62,261 nt of DNA from JAVBKV01 sp031553885 (GTDB lineage Bacteria; Bacteroidota; Bacteroidia; Bacteroidales; Azobacteroidaceae). Shown piece after piece: positions 35,247 through 44,462 of the stretch. A model generated the notes under the pieces. It saw only the letters and a list, made by a program, of their open reading frames with translations, was not told the DNA's origin and searched no databases. Made by a program: the position numbers and the translations under genes. Location: NCBI GenBank assembly GCA_031553885.1, contig JAVBKV010000002.1:1-62261 (forward strand), given 5' to 3'. The first letter of the stretch is position 1, and each line of letters starts with the position of its first letter.

Positions 35247-36125
35247 TTAACATTCTCCAATATCAATAACTATTTTTTGTTTGGCAGAAATAGACCCCGA
35301 CTTATAAACATAGCCTTTTGATGGTATCGTAGTACCTGGATAACTTACTTGATATCTTATTTCATATCTGAGACTGGCATGATTCCCAACAGAGATGGTT
35401 TCAGAGGAGCCACTATTTCCATACATTGATACTCCAAAGCCTCCGCTATAGCTCCCTCTTCCTTCAACATCAATAACATATTCTACTACAGGATATACAT
35501 TAAAGTTAGTAGATTTCTGCCTGGCTTTAAATTCTATCATTCCACAATCTCCATAATATCCCCCATCATATTCTCCTCCGGCATCATACATTAAAGTAAA
35601 ACCAAAAGATCCATACCAGTTAGTTCCAGGTCCATAATATCTAATAGTTGTTTCTCTCGTCAAAGGATCATAAAAAGAAGCATACTCGGGAAGTTGCCTT
35701 ACATCAATATAAAAATAACCAGGAGAAAAGTCGGATAAAGATCCGATACAAACCCATTCATGGACAATACCTTGGGTTACCCTTATCTCTATTATCTTCT
35801 CTAGATTAACTTTTACTTGAATATACTGCATATTAGTTGTAGGAACTCCAGAGGAAATACATACATATATTTTTCGATTCAATGTATCCATTGCACAAGC
35901 ATAAGGAATATCATGATAGTTATGAGGACAAGAATTTTCTAATTGATTATTAATAGATCTAAGACTCAATTCTTCTGGTATTTGCGTATCTACATCAACC
36001 CTGATTATAGGTATGTCAATTATTTCTATAAATTCTTTTTCTGTTGTTTCAATGACATCATCATTACAAGCTATAAATCCGAGACATACAACTAATATTA
36101 TCCCAATAAATTTTATTTTTTTCAT
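35247..36125 (-). CDS. AT-rich lipoprotein of unknown function inside the glycan operon
   Basis: A 292-residue lipoprotein (VCLGFIAC, ~Cys20). I do not recognise the family. The mature protein looks all-beta, with Tyr/Gly-rich segments (YYGPGTNWYGSFGFTLMYD, GRGSYSGGFGVSMYGNSG) and a few Cys residues. Its DNA is visibly richer in A and T than its neighbours and uses ATA and AGA codons freely, suggesting a separate origin. It lies 17 bp after GH127 copy 3, so it is transcribed with the operon. A surface binding protein is a reasonable guess from position only. Confidence 0.6.
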   Translation of the reverse strand: MKKIKFIGIILVVCLGFIACNDDVIETTEKEFIEIIDIPIIRVDVDTQIPEELSLRSINNQLENSCPHNYHDIPYACAMDTLNRKIYVCISSGVPTTNMQYIQVKVNLEKIIEIRVTQGIVHEWVCIGSLSDFSPGYFYIDVRQLPEYASFYDPLTRETTIRYYGPGTNWYGSFGFTLMYDAGGEYDGGYYGDCGMIEFKARQKSTNFNVYPVVEYVIDVEGRGSYSGGFGVSMYGNSGSSETISVGNHASLRYEIRYQVSYPGTTIPSKGYVYKSGSISAKQKIVIDIGEC

Positions 36126-36142
36126 AATACTAAAATTTTAAA

Positions 36143-38200
36143 TTATTTTACACTTATAGTTGGAAATGCTGAAATCCTTAGCCGGGCGGCTCCCATAGGA
36201 ATGAGCGTCACCTCTTCCGGTTGACTGTTTACCGTCACAGGACTTTGCGGTAATATGGCACACAATCCGTACTGATCGATTTCCCAGCCTTCGACCGGAT
36301 AGCCTTTGGTTTTTATTTCTATAGGCGTCTGTTGCTGAATAAAGGGGAAATCATCTGCAGGCCAGGATTTTTTTACGACTTTGAATGATTTTTCCGGTTT
36401 GTCAGGATCGACATTCAGGGCGAAATTCCAGGGTGTTCCCGGATGAATTTCGAAAGAAGGCCATTGAGAAGGATCGGCTGTTTTCTGCCACTTGGAGTCG
36501 CCGATAGCCGTTTCTTTGCTGTCTCTCCGAAGATATTTTTCTTCAAATTTCAGGGAATAAGTCAGCGGTCCATAACTGACACTTACACTGTTTTTATTTT
36601 CAATCCATGTATTGACCTGCAATTGCATCGGTAATTGCAATTCGATCCGGTCGCCTGTTTTCCAGGTACGATTGATTTTAATGTATTTTCCTGCGGAAGG
36701 TTTTACATTGATTTTTTTGCCGTTTATTTTAACCGTCGCATTGGCGCACCAGGCCGGTATCCGGAGATAAAGGGGAAATGTAGTGGCCTTGTCTACCTGG
36801 ACATTAATTTTAATGGTCTCATCAAAGGGATAATGCGTCGTTTGTGATAAAACGGCGTTGATTCCGTTACCGACTTTGGCACTGACTGTGCTTTCGGCAT
36901 ATAAAGCAGCAACCAACCCATTATCGGGAGTCGCCATCCAGAGGTTTTCCGCATAATACGGCCAGCCTTGTGCATGGTTATGCTGACAGCAACGACTACT
37001 GAAAGGATTCATCATCAGGAAAGGCCCGGAATTATCAATACCCGGATGATGATTTTTATCATCTCCCAATACCATGTTGGGAGAGGTGATGTATCGTAAG
37101 GATTTGAAATCGGGCATAACTGCTGCCGGATAAGTATTGAAGGCCACCTCTTCACAATGGTCGGCCCAGAAAGGATCGCCCGATATACGCATCAGGATTT
37201 CATCGGAAGCCATTTGTTCCACCATGCCGCAGGTTTCCACACCCTGACGGGGATCGGTATAACCCTGACGGGCATTTTCATCGGCTCCGAACATACCGCC
37301 GGGCACTTGTCCATAGCGTTTACGTATTTCGAAATGATTGTTGTAAGTGGCTTTCAGGTGATCGGGGTCATGGCTTTGCAGGTAATACGTAGCCGGTTCC
37401 CGGAATCCCTGTGCAATATTGACATTGTGCCAGTTGGGCAGATTGTCTTTCATCATCCAGTTCATGGTATTCCGGTGAAGTTTTTCTGCCAGTTCGAGCA
37501 ACCAGGAGTCGCCGGTGATGTTATACAACCAATAGACGGAATACAGGTTATCGCCTCCCCGGCAATTCTCCCAGTAATCTTTTAATAATTGATCTTCCGG
37601 CAGGTTCAATTCCCAGCGGAAATAGTTGGTCATAAAAGGAATTACCCGCTCGTCGCGGGAGTATTCGTAGTATGATTGCAGGCACCACAGCATGATCATG
37701 TTTCCCCAGATGTCGGGTTTGCCGTTTTTTTCAATCCAGGGACCAAAATAACCATCTTTGCGTTGACTGCTCAGCACCGAATTGATCCATATTTTTGTTT
37801 CCGCAATCATTTTCGGATCATTGAGGATATAAGCTAAATTGCCGTATCCTTTCAACCAGTAAGGCACTTCTTCCCAGCCGTGATTGCCTTTGCCTTCCGT
37901 ACTGAGCCAGGCATTGTTGTTTTTTTCCAGCCAGGCGCTGATTTCACCCAGGTGTCCGGTCAGTCCGTTCCGTTGCAGCTCCAGGTATTTTTTCACCCAG
38001 CCTCCGGGTTGGATACTCCCTACCGGAAGTTTGATAAAAGCTGAAGGCATCAAAGGAGCCCGGTTACCGACATAATTGACATTGGTTGCCTGTACGTCGG
38101 GTCGGTCAACCACCTCACATACGTTTTCTGCAGAACGATTGGATGAAAACAGTATGAAAGCAGTCAGGCAAATCATACCGAAAAAGGAAGTGTACTTCAT
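36143..38200 (-). CDS. GH127-superfamily (DUF1680) glycosidase, copy 3
   Basis: A 685-residue exported protein. The start LPVGSIQPGGWVKKYLELQ is typical of a DUF1680 subgroup distinct from copies 1 and 2. The Zn-thiolate site is present: GVETCGMVEQ (Glu-x-Cys) and FSSRCCQHNHAQGW (Cys-Cys). A beta-sandwich (~460-560, FPLYLRIPAWC) and a further C-terminal domain follow. The subgroup may have a different specificity within the GH127/GH142/GH146 clan. It is the first enzyme after the SusCD block, separated from it by a 123-bp spacer with a large inverted repeat. Confidence 0.82.
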   Translation of the reverse strand: MKYTSFFGMICLTAFILFSSNRSAENVCEVVDRPDVQATNVNYVGNRAPLMPSAFIKLPVGSIQPGGWVKKYLELQRNGLTGHLGEISAWLEKNNNAWLSTEGKGNHGWEEVPYWLKGYGNLAYILNDPKMIAETKIWINSVLSSQRKDGYFGPWIEKNGKPDIWGNMIMLWCLQSYYEYSRDERVIPFMTNYFRWELNLPEDQLLKDYWENCRGGDNLYSVYWLYNITGDSWLLELAEKLHRNTMNWMMKDNLPNWHNVNIAQGFREPATYYLQSHDPDHLKATYNNHFEIRKRYGQVPGGMFGADENARQGYTDPRQGVETCGMVEQMASDEILMRISGDPFWADHCEEVAFNTYPAAVMPDFKSLRYITSPNMVLGDDKNHHPGIDNSGPFLMMNPFSSRCCQHNHAQGWPYYAENLWMATPDNGLVAALYAESTVSAKVGNGINAVLSQTTHYPFDETIKINVQVDKATTFPLYLRIPAWCANATVKINGKKINVKPSAGKYIKINRTWKTGDRIELQLPMQLQVNTWIENKNSVSVSYGPLTYSLKFEEKYLRRDSKETAIGDSKWQKTADPSQWPSFEIHPGTPWNFALNVDPDKPEKSFKVVKKSWPADDFPFIQQQTPIEIKTKGYPVEGWEIDQYGLCAILPQSPVTVNSQPEEVTLIPMGAARLRISAFPTISVK

Positions 38201-38223
38201 AAATATGAATTTATATTCGTTAG

Positions 38224-38323
38224 TAACTAAAAATTAAGAGTTAAGAGTTAAGAACTAAGAATTAAGGACTGAAAATACAATTTCAATTCTTAATTCTTAG
38301 TTCTTAGTTTTTAGCTCTTAGTT
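38224..38323. repeat. Heptad-repeat array forming a long imperfect hairpin
   Basis: Units such as TTAAGAG and CTAAGAA on one side and TTAATTC and TTAGTTC on the other build an inverted repeat. It contains an 18-bp perfect pair (38249-38266 with 38289-38306). It fills the spacer between the DUF1735 gene and GH127 copy 3. It could attenuate or process the transcript so SusCD is made in excess of the enzymes. The same units occur at 13567-13607. Confidence 0.6.
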
Positions 38324-39262
38324 TCATTTAAGGACCACTTCCCGGATAATGTTTCCGCTGATTTCACGTCTCACAGGGAATCCGGGATCACTTTTATCCA
38401 GATAACTGTAGTTCAAAAATAATTTGATCGTTGATTTCTTGTCGGTCAGCTGTGTTATTACAGCTGCATTTACCTCTTTATCAGGTGTTGTATCCGAAGG
38501 ACTCGCCTTAAAATCAATATCCGGATTAACGGCAGTCAATGTCAGTGTCATGTCATCATTTAACTTTACATTAATAGCATAATCCTTTTTGATCTGGTTT
38601 GCCCTTTCGATAAAAGCCGCATAGAAATAACAGGTTTTATCGTCGACTGTCCGTAAAATCTGATTTTCTTTGACTTCGATCGTACTTTTGTCATCCGGGC
38701 TGTAACACTTTAACGAAGAACTGTAAAGTCCTGAAAAATTGTTTTTTAATACGATATTCATCAAGGTGAAATAATAAGGCGACAGAGCGATGCTGTTGGC
38801 CGATACCCTGAAAATAGACAAAGGTAACACATAGTTCTTGTATTTATTGATTTTATCCAGGTGAAATTTAACCGGCATCAGTCCGAATTCATCACCCGCT
38901 TTGATGGTTGTTCCGTAATCAGCAATTTCGTAACAATCTTCAGGTAGGACTTCATAATACAAAGCTGTTTCATTCCTGAACTTCTCAAAGTTAAACGAAT
39001 CCAGCTTGGCCGTATTCAGCTCCACTTCCACTTTCAGGTCTTTGGACAATACTGATGTCCCGCTAATAGAGATACTGACATCCGAAGTTACTTCTCCACT
39101 CGGGTCGTATTCCATGACCCATTCCTGATAGTCGCTACGGGTAAAATTAGCATATTTCGTAAATTGTTCATCAGGAAGATCTTCGCAAGCAACCATCAAC
39201 GATGCTGCTGTAAGAAGACAACTATAAAATTTGATTTTATTCATGATTCGATTTGTTTTCAT
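38324..39262 (-). CDS. DUF1735-type surface glycan-binding lipoprotein (SusE position)
   Basis: A 312-residue lipoprotein (AASLMVAC). The ATG at 39262 overlaps the SusD stop in a TAATG arrangement, indicating translational coupling; ATG 39268 and ATG 39244 are alternatives. The N-terminal part looks like a DUF1735 immunoglobulin-like domain (NFTRSDYQEWVMEYDPSGE, KAGDEFGLMPVKFHL). A C-terminal lipocalin-like DUF4361-type part is likely. Proteins in this place bind the glycan at the cell surface next to SusC/SusD. The binding target cannot be read from the sequence. Confidence 0.78.
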   Translation of the reverse strand: MKTNRIMNKIKFYSCLLTAASLMVACEDLPDEQFTKYANFTRSDYQEWVMEYDPSGEVTSDVSISISGTSVLSKDLKVEVELNTAKLDSFNFEKFRNETALYYEVLPEDCYEIADYGTTIKAGDEFGLMPVKFHLDKINKYKNYVLPLSIFRVSANSIALSPYYFTLMNIVLKNNFSGLYSSSLKCYSPDDKSTIEVKENQILRTVDDKTCYFYAAFIERANQIKKDYAINVKLNDDMTLTLTAVNPDIDFKASPSDTTPDKEVNAAVITQLTDKKSTIKLFLNYSYLDKSDPGFPVRREISGNIIREVVLK

Positions 39263-41253
39263 TACCATCCCGGATTTTGAGTTAATTTGGCATTTCTCTT
39301 TAATTCACCTGTGGGAAGAGGCCACAGGTACATTTTAGCCAGCCATACCTTGGGTATATCGGCTGCTTTCGGAGGATAATAAAAAGCTCCCCGCTGTTCG
39401 TCTGTGTTCATCATGTCGACATTGCAACCCATTACCGGTTTCGCTTCTTCTTCCGGAGCGTCTTTCCAACGCCTCAGGTCGAAATAACGGCAGGCTTCTG
39501 CAAACAATTCTACCTGGCGTTCACGCTTCAAAGCAGTTCTGAACTGGTTGGGATCGTTGTATACGGCATCAGTTAGGTCGGGCAATCCGGCACGGAACCG
39601 TACCCGGCTGAAAGCATAACGTAGTCCGGTTTTTGAAGCATCTTCGATGGATCCTACTTCTCTTTTCACTTCGATGGTTCCGAATTCTCCGTAGTTAGTA
39701 ATGTTGTACGTTTTTCCACTAGTCAATTCGTTCAGGGCTTCGGCGTACCATAACAATACATCGGCATAGCGAATGGTCGGTTCTACGCGATAGATCCGGG
39801 ATCCTCCGGTATTCCATGAATCGTCGGGATTGTAGTATTTTTTCAATCCCAAACCGGTACGGATATAGAAATCCGGTTCGGAAAGTGTTTTTCCGTTGTT
39901 GGAGCCTTTGTAATAGAATTCCTGGAGATTTTTCTTTCCGGATTCTGTTGTACTCAGGTTTTCCCATACACTTCCGTTGAAGGCCACGGATGCATAGAAA
40001 CGAGGTTCCCGGTTGGCGTACATCAGGTTTACCTGTGCCGGCATGTGTGGGTATTCCGAAGCCGATGTCGTGAATCCTTTGTTGGGATACTGGTAAGGAT
40101 AATCCGTACTTGGACTGGTAATACTCTTTCCATCGCACATCAGGTAGGCATCTGCCTGTTTCTGAGATACACAAACGGTATTCCAGCCTCCCAGGTCGGC
40201 TTTGGGAACAGCATGCTTGACAATATCCAGAATATCATATCCGCTGTATCGTTGCCTTGTTAAAATTAACTCCGGATTATTAGAAGCTGTGGTTGCTCCA
40301 TTGAAACACTGCCTGTAAGATTCAAAAGGATCCACATTACCGCAGCCGAAGGGATAAGCTGCTGTCGGTACGCCTTTGGGAAGTGGAGATGTGCTGCTGG
40401 TTGGAGGTATTGTTAGTAATTCATAAACACCTAAATCAATCACTTCTTTGGCAGCAGCAGCGGCTTTCGCCCATTTTTCCTCGCTGTATTCCTGGCTGAT
40501 TAATACCCGGCCTTGGTCGTCTTTCAGACCACTCAGCTGAGTGTTTCCATTATATAAGGGACTGGCAGCATACAACAATACTTTCGCTCTGGCAGCCAAT
40601 GCCGCTCCTCTGGTAGCTTGTCCAAGCCAGGCCGGGGGGCGTGTAGCCGGTAATACCTGTGCTGCTTTAGCAAATTCAGAAGAAATGTAATCCACGCACT
40701 CATCGTAGGTATTCCGGGCAAGAGCTAGTTCATTATACGGTAAACTGATATCCATTCCCTGTTCCGGCATAAGAGGTACAGGACCGTATTGCTTGATCAG
40801 CATCCAGTAATAATAAGCCCGTAAAAAACGTGCCTGAGCCCTTAAATCTTCCCGTTCGTTACTTGTCAATTCACGACAACGGTCCACGTTATAAATAAAC
40901 TGAGAAGCTTTCCGGATTCCCTCGTACAGCCATCCCCAACGGTCTTCATTTTGTTGCTGACTAGCGCTGTATTCGCAGTTCTGATACTTGGAGATCATCA
41001 TGGTCCAGTCGCAGGTAAACACATCGTCGGAGGCGAAAATAAAAGCGCTTTGTCCTTTATTGGTAATTTCCGCCCCTTTATTGTTCATGTAGGAATAGGT
41101 ATTCCACAACCATTGTTCCGTATAATCTTTCCGGACAAAAATAGTGTCCTGGTGTAACATATCACCCAGGTATTTGTCTACCGAAAGATAGTCGTCACAG
41201 GAACTGAATCCGACAATTACGGCAATTAATAGAATATTAAATAGCTTTTTCAT
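39262..41253 (-). CDS. SusD/RagB family glycan-binding lipoprotein
   Basis: A 663-residue SusD-like protein with a lipobox (VGFSSC, ~Cys19). The N-terminal TPR-like helices (EDLRAQARFLRAYYYWMLIKQYGPVPL) and the C-terminal family motif (RQVELFAEACRYFDLRRWKD, then YLWPLPTGELKRNAKLTQNPGW) are clear. It forms the lid on the SusC channel in the outer membrane and delivers oligosaccharides. It starts 12 bp after susC. Its length is slightly above the usual 520-620, with extra loops around residues 290-340. Confidence 0.95.
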   Translation of the reverse strand: MKKLFNILLIAVIVGFSSCDDYLSVDKYLGDMLHQDTIFVRKDYTEQWLWNTYSYMNNKGAEITNKGQSAFIFASDDVFTCDWTMMISKYQNCEYSASQQQNEDRWGWLYEGIRKASQFIYNVDRCRELTSNEREDLRAQARFLRAYYYWMLIKQYGPVPLMPEQGMDISLPYNELALARNTYDECVDYISSEFAKAAQVLPATRPPAWLGQATRGAALAARAKVLLYAASPLYNGNTQLSGLKDDQGRVLISQEYSEEKWAKAAAAAKEVIDLGVYELLTIPPTSSTSPLPKGVPTAAYPFGCGNVDPFESYRQCFNGATTASNNPELILTRQRYSGYDILDIVKHAVPKADLGGWNTVCVSQKQADAYLMCDGKSITSPSTDYPYQYPNKGFTTSASEYPHMPAQVNLMYANREPRFYASVAFNGSVWENLSTTESGKKNLQEFYYKGSNNGKTLSEPDFYIRTGLGLKKYYNPDDSWNTGGSRIYRVEPTIRYADVLLWYAEALNELTSGKTYNITNYGEFGTIEVKREVGSIEDASKTGLRYAFSRVRFRAGLPDLTDAVYNDPNQFRTALKRERQVELFAEACRYFDLRRWKDAPEEEAKPVMGCNVDMMNTDEQRGAFYYPPKAADIPKVWLAKMYLWPLPTGELKRNAKLTQNPGW

Positions 41254-41265
41254 ACGAAAAATGTA

Positions 41266-44200
41266 TTATAGTTTAATAATCAAGTTAGAAATTGACAGTA
41301 ATCCTAAGGAAACCGTTTTTTGGATCGGATACTTAGCTCCGTTACTACTTCCGATTTCCGGATCCCACCAACCGAAGTTATCCCAAACAGCCAGGTTATA
41401 ACCGATGGCGTATATACGCATTTTCTCGATCATGAGTTTACGGGTCAGTTTTGAAGGCAGAGTATAACCGACCGTAAGTTCTTTCAGGCGGAGATAACGT
41501 CCGTTTCTTAACCAGAAAGTGGATTCCCGGTTGTTATTTGCATTCGGACCGTATGTCAGCCGAGGGAAAAGCGCATCCGCACGTTCAGTATCCGCGGTTC
41601 CGGATATTTCGCGGGAAATCCAGCGATCGTTAGGGTTAGCCACTGCAGTCAGGACATTTCCTACATCTCCTTCTACAAACGGAAATACCCCGTTACTCTG
41701 GTCAGAGTTCTTTCCTCCGACAAAAAAGTCGTAGTTTCCGGATCCCTGCATCAGTACATTGAAATCAAAGCCGTTCCATGAAATGCTTCCTCCAAAACCA
41801 TAGATGACACCCGGTTTTTTTGTATAACCAATAGGTACTACGTCATCATCATCAATTTTACCATCTCCATTTACATCTTTGTAACGAATATCACCAGGCA
41901 GCACATCGGTCATGAAAGTCTGTACCGGACTGTTTTTGATTTCTTCTTCGTCTTTGAACAGTCCCAATGCGATTAGTCCCCGGGTTTGTTCCCAACGATA
42001 ACCTTTGGTCATCTGGTAAGTAAGGGCATTATCCGGTTCGTCGTAATCCAGTACATTTGTTTTAGTATAGGTAAGATTACCTCTGAGCGTAAAGCTTACG
42101 CGTCCTATTTTATCGGAGTACCCGGCATTACCATCGATTCCTTTGTTGTTCATTTTTCCGACATTGGCCCAGGGGATTTGTTTGGGAGTTAATCCCACTG
42201 CATAAGGAACATATTCCCGTTGCATAAAAATGGATTCCCGGTCATCTTTAAAAAAATCGGCAGTCAGTGAAAATTTATTAAATAATTCCAAATCTATTCC
42301 TAAATTGATTTTTGTTGCAATTTCCCAGGTCAGGTTAGGTGTACCTAATGTTACGATCTGAACGCCACCAACACCTGTTTGTCCATATTCTCCGAAACTG
42401 TAACCCGGAGTGTCGGCTCCACTAACTAGCGAAATATAGGGAAAACGTTTTTCTCTTCTTATTCCGTCAATATCCGTTGCATCGGGCATTTTGTCATTTC
42501 CCACCTGTCCCCATGAGGCTCTGAATTTCAAATTATTAAGCCAATGTGCGTTTTCTTTGATAAATGTTTCATTCGATGCCAACCATCCGACAGAGATCGC
42601 AGGAAAAAATCCGAAACGTTTGTTTTTCTCAAAATTTTCGGTACCTGTATAGCCAAAGTTGAATTCGGTCAGGTAACGATCGTCGTAAGAATAAGTAGCT
42701 CTCCCTGATAATGCCAGATTTCTTTTGGGAATGGCTAAAATAACATTGGAGCCGGCACTGCTTAAAGTATATTCCTGTTGATAATAAAGTAGTAACCCGG
42801 TAACCCGGTGTTTTTGATTAAAGATCTGGTCGTAATTGAGATTTACTTCTCCATAATACCGGCGGTCGCCGTTCGCGGAACTTTCCTGTTCCAGAGGATA
42901 GCCATCGGTAATTTTCCGTATAACCATATCTCCGTGTCCGTCACGTTGGGTTTCGGCCCGGTATAGGCGAGGTAATTTCCGCCTTACTATTTCATTATAA
43001 TTGGTCGCATCATAAGAAAAACGAGCATACATATTCAATCCGGGAGTTACGAAATCCAATTTTTGTTTGATGGCGGCATTAGTTTCCAGTTTGTTTTTCC
43101 ATGTAGTTCGGAATCCGGTTTCATTGATCAGCACATAAGGATTTATGTAATCTCCGGAACCATAAGTGGGATAAAGTCCGTTTGAATAAATGATGGGAAC
43201 CGTAACGGACGACATCCAGGATAATGATTTCCAGAAGTCTTCCGTTGAAGGATTGTATCCCGGTTTATTCTGATCTTCAATCCAGCCTCCGACACCAAGT
43301 TCAAAAACGGTAGATTTAGTGATATCCAGTTCTACATTCGATCTGAAATTATAACGTTTGAAATTGGCATTAGCATTATACAACTTGTTTTGTTCTGTTT
43401 TGTAAATACCTTCTTCGTTGTAATAAGCTCCTGAAATATAATACCGGGCTAGAGATCCTCCTCCGCTGAGGCTTAATGTGGTACGGAAATTGGTGGTTTG
43501 ATCTCTCAGCATGGTATCGTACCAGTCGATGTTGGGATAAAGATCCGGGTCCAGTTCGTATTGAATGATATCCAGTTCCGAATCGGAATATTTCGGATCC
43601 TGTCCCCGGGACAAGCGGGCTTCATTAGCCAGCCTGGCATAGGTGAGACCGTCTACATATTTGGGTGTCCGGGAAGCTGATTTGACCCCGTATTCTGCTT
43701 TAGCATCGATTCTAACCTTTCCTTCTTTTCCTCTTTTGGTCGTTATAATAACCACACCATTCGCTCCGCGTTGTCCGTAAATAGCTGTAGCCGAAGCATC
43801 TTTAAGGATAGAGAAAGATTCGATGTCTTCCACATTGACCTGGTTGAAGTCGCGTTCGATCCCATCGACCAACACCAGGGCCTTGGAATTGGCTCCGAAA
43901 GTACTGATCCCCCGGATCCAGAACTCCGAATAGTTGTTTCCCGGTTCGCCGCTTGTTTGCATGGCAATAATACCTGCTACGTTTCCTGCCAATGCATTAC
44001 TCAGGTTGGCTGTAGGTACATTTTTAAGGGCTGTCACATCGACACTGGTGATGGCTGCCGTTGTACTCACTTTTCGCTGTACTCCCGAAGCTACTACCGT
44101 TACTTCTTCCAGGGCATAGTCTGACACCTTGAGTATTACGTCGATTGTTGTTTTTCCGGCAACAGGAACTTCGGTGTCTTTATATCCGACATACGAGAAA

Positions 44201-44427
44201 ATCAATATTTCATTCTCGCCCACCTTGATTTTATATTTTCCGTTCACATCCGTAATCACACCAAAACCTGGCTGGTTTTTTACCGAAACAGAAACTCCGA
44301 TCAATGTTTCTTTCGCTTCGTCAGACACGGTTCCGGTGACGACAATTTCTTTCGCTTTCTGAGCAAATAAGCCAAGCGACAAGCTCAGCATTCCTGCCAG
44401 AAAAAATAGTTTCTTAAGATTATTCAT
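41266..44427 (-). CDS. SusC/RagA family TonB-dependent outer-membrane transporter
   Basis: A 1053-residue receptor. After the signal peptide come a carboxypeptidase-D regulatory-like domain (~25-105, GTVSDEAKETLIGVSVSV), a TonB-box region (LEEVTVVASG), the plug with the SusC signature (DGIERDFNQVNVEDIESF, GQRGANGVVIITTKRG) and a 22-strand barrel to the C-terminus. It imports oligosaccharides with energy from TonB/ExbBD. It is second in the operon, 35 bp after the NHL/IPT gene. Confidence 0.97.
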   Translation of the reverse strand: MNNLKKLFFLAGMLSLSLGLFAQKAKEIVVTGTVSDEAKETLIGVSVSVKNQPGFGVITDVNGKYKIKVGENEILIFSYVGYKDTEVPVAGKTTIDVILKVSDYALEEVTVVASGVQRKVSTTAAITSVDVTALKNVPTANLSNALAGNVAGIIAMQTSGEPGNNYSEFWIRGISTFGANSKALVLVDGIERDFNQVNVEDIESFSILKDASATAIYGQRGANGVVIITTKRGKEGKVRIDAKAEYGVKSASRTPKYVDGLTYARLANEARLSRGQDPKYSDSELDIIQYELDPDLYPNIDWYDTMLRDQTTNFRTTLSLSGGGSLARYYISGAYYNEEGIYKTEQNKLYNANANFKRYNFRSNVELDITKSTVFELGVGGWIEDQNKPGYNPSTEDFWKSLSWMSSVTVPIIYSNGLYPTYGSGDYINPYVLINETGFRTTWKNKLETNAAIKQKLDFVTPGLNMYARFSYDATNYNEIVRRKLPRLYRAETQRDGHGDMVIRKITDGYPLEQESSANGDRRYYGEVNLNYDQIFNQKHRVTGLLLYYQQEYTLSSAGSNVILAIPKRNLALSGRATYSYDDRYLTEFNFGYTGTENFEKNKRFGFFPAISVGWLASNETFIKENAHWLNNLKFRASWGQVGNDKMPDATDIDGIRREKRFPYISLVSGADTPGYSFGEYGQTGVGGVQIVTLGTPNLTWEIATKINLGIDLELFNKFSLTADFFKDDRESIFMQREYVPYAVGLTPKQIPWANVGKMNNKGIDGNAGYSDKIGRVSFTLRGNLTYTKTNVLDYDEPDNALTYQMTKGYRWEQTRGLIALGLFKDEEEIKNSPVQTFMTDVLPGDIRYKDVNGDGKIDDDDVVPIGYTKKPGVIYGFGGSISWNGFDFNVLMQGSGNYDFFVGGKNSDQSNGVFPFVEGDVGNVLTAVANPNDRWISREISGTADTERADALFPRLTYGPNANNNRESTFWLRNGRYLRLKELTVGYTLPSKLTRKLMIEKMRIYAIGYNLAVWDNFGWWDPEIGSSNGAKYPIQKTVSLGLLSISNLIIKL

Positions 44428-44462
44428 AGATATTATTCTTAATAGTTTTAGACATCAGATTC

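Noticed and set aside
38224..38323. CRISPR array
   Set aside because: Units are ~7 bp, degenerate and contiguous, with no spacers.
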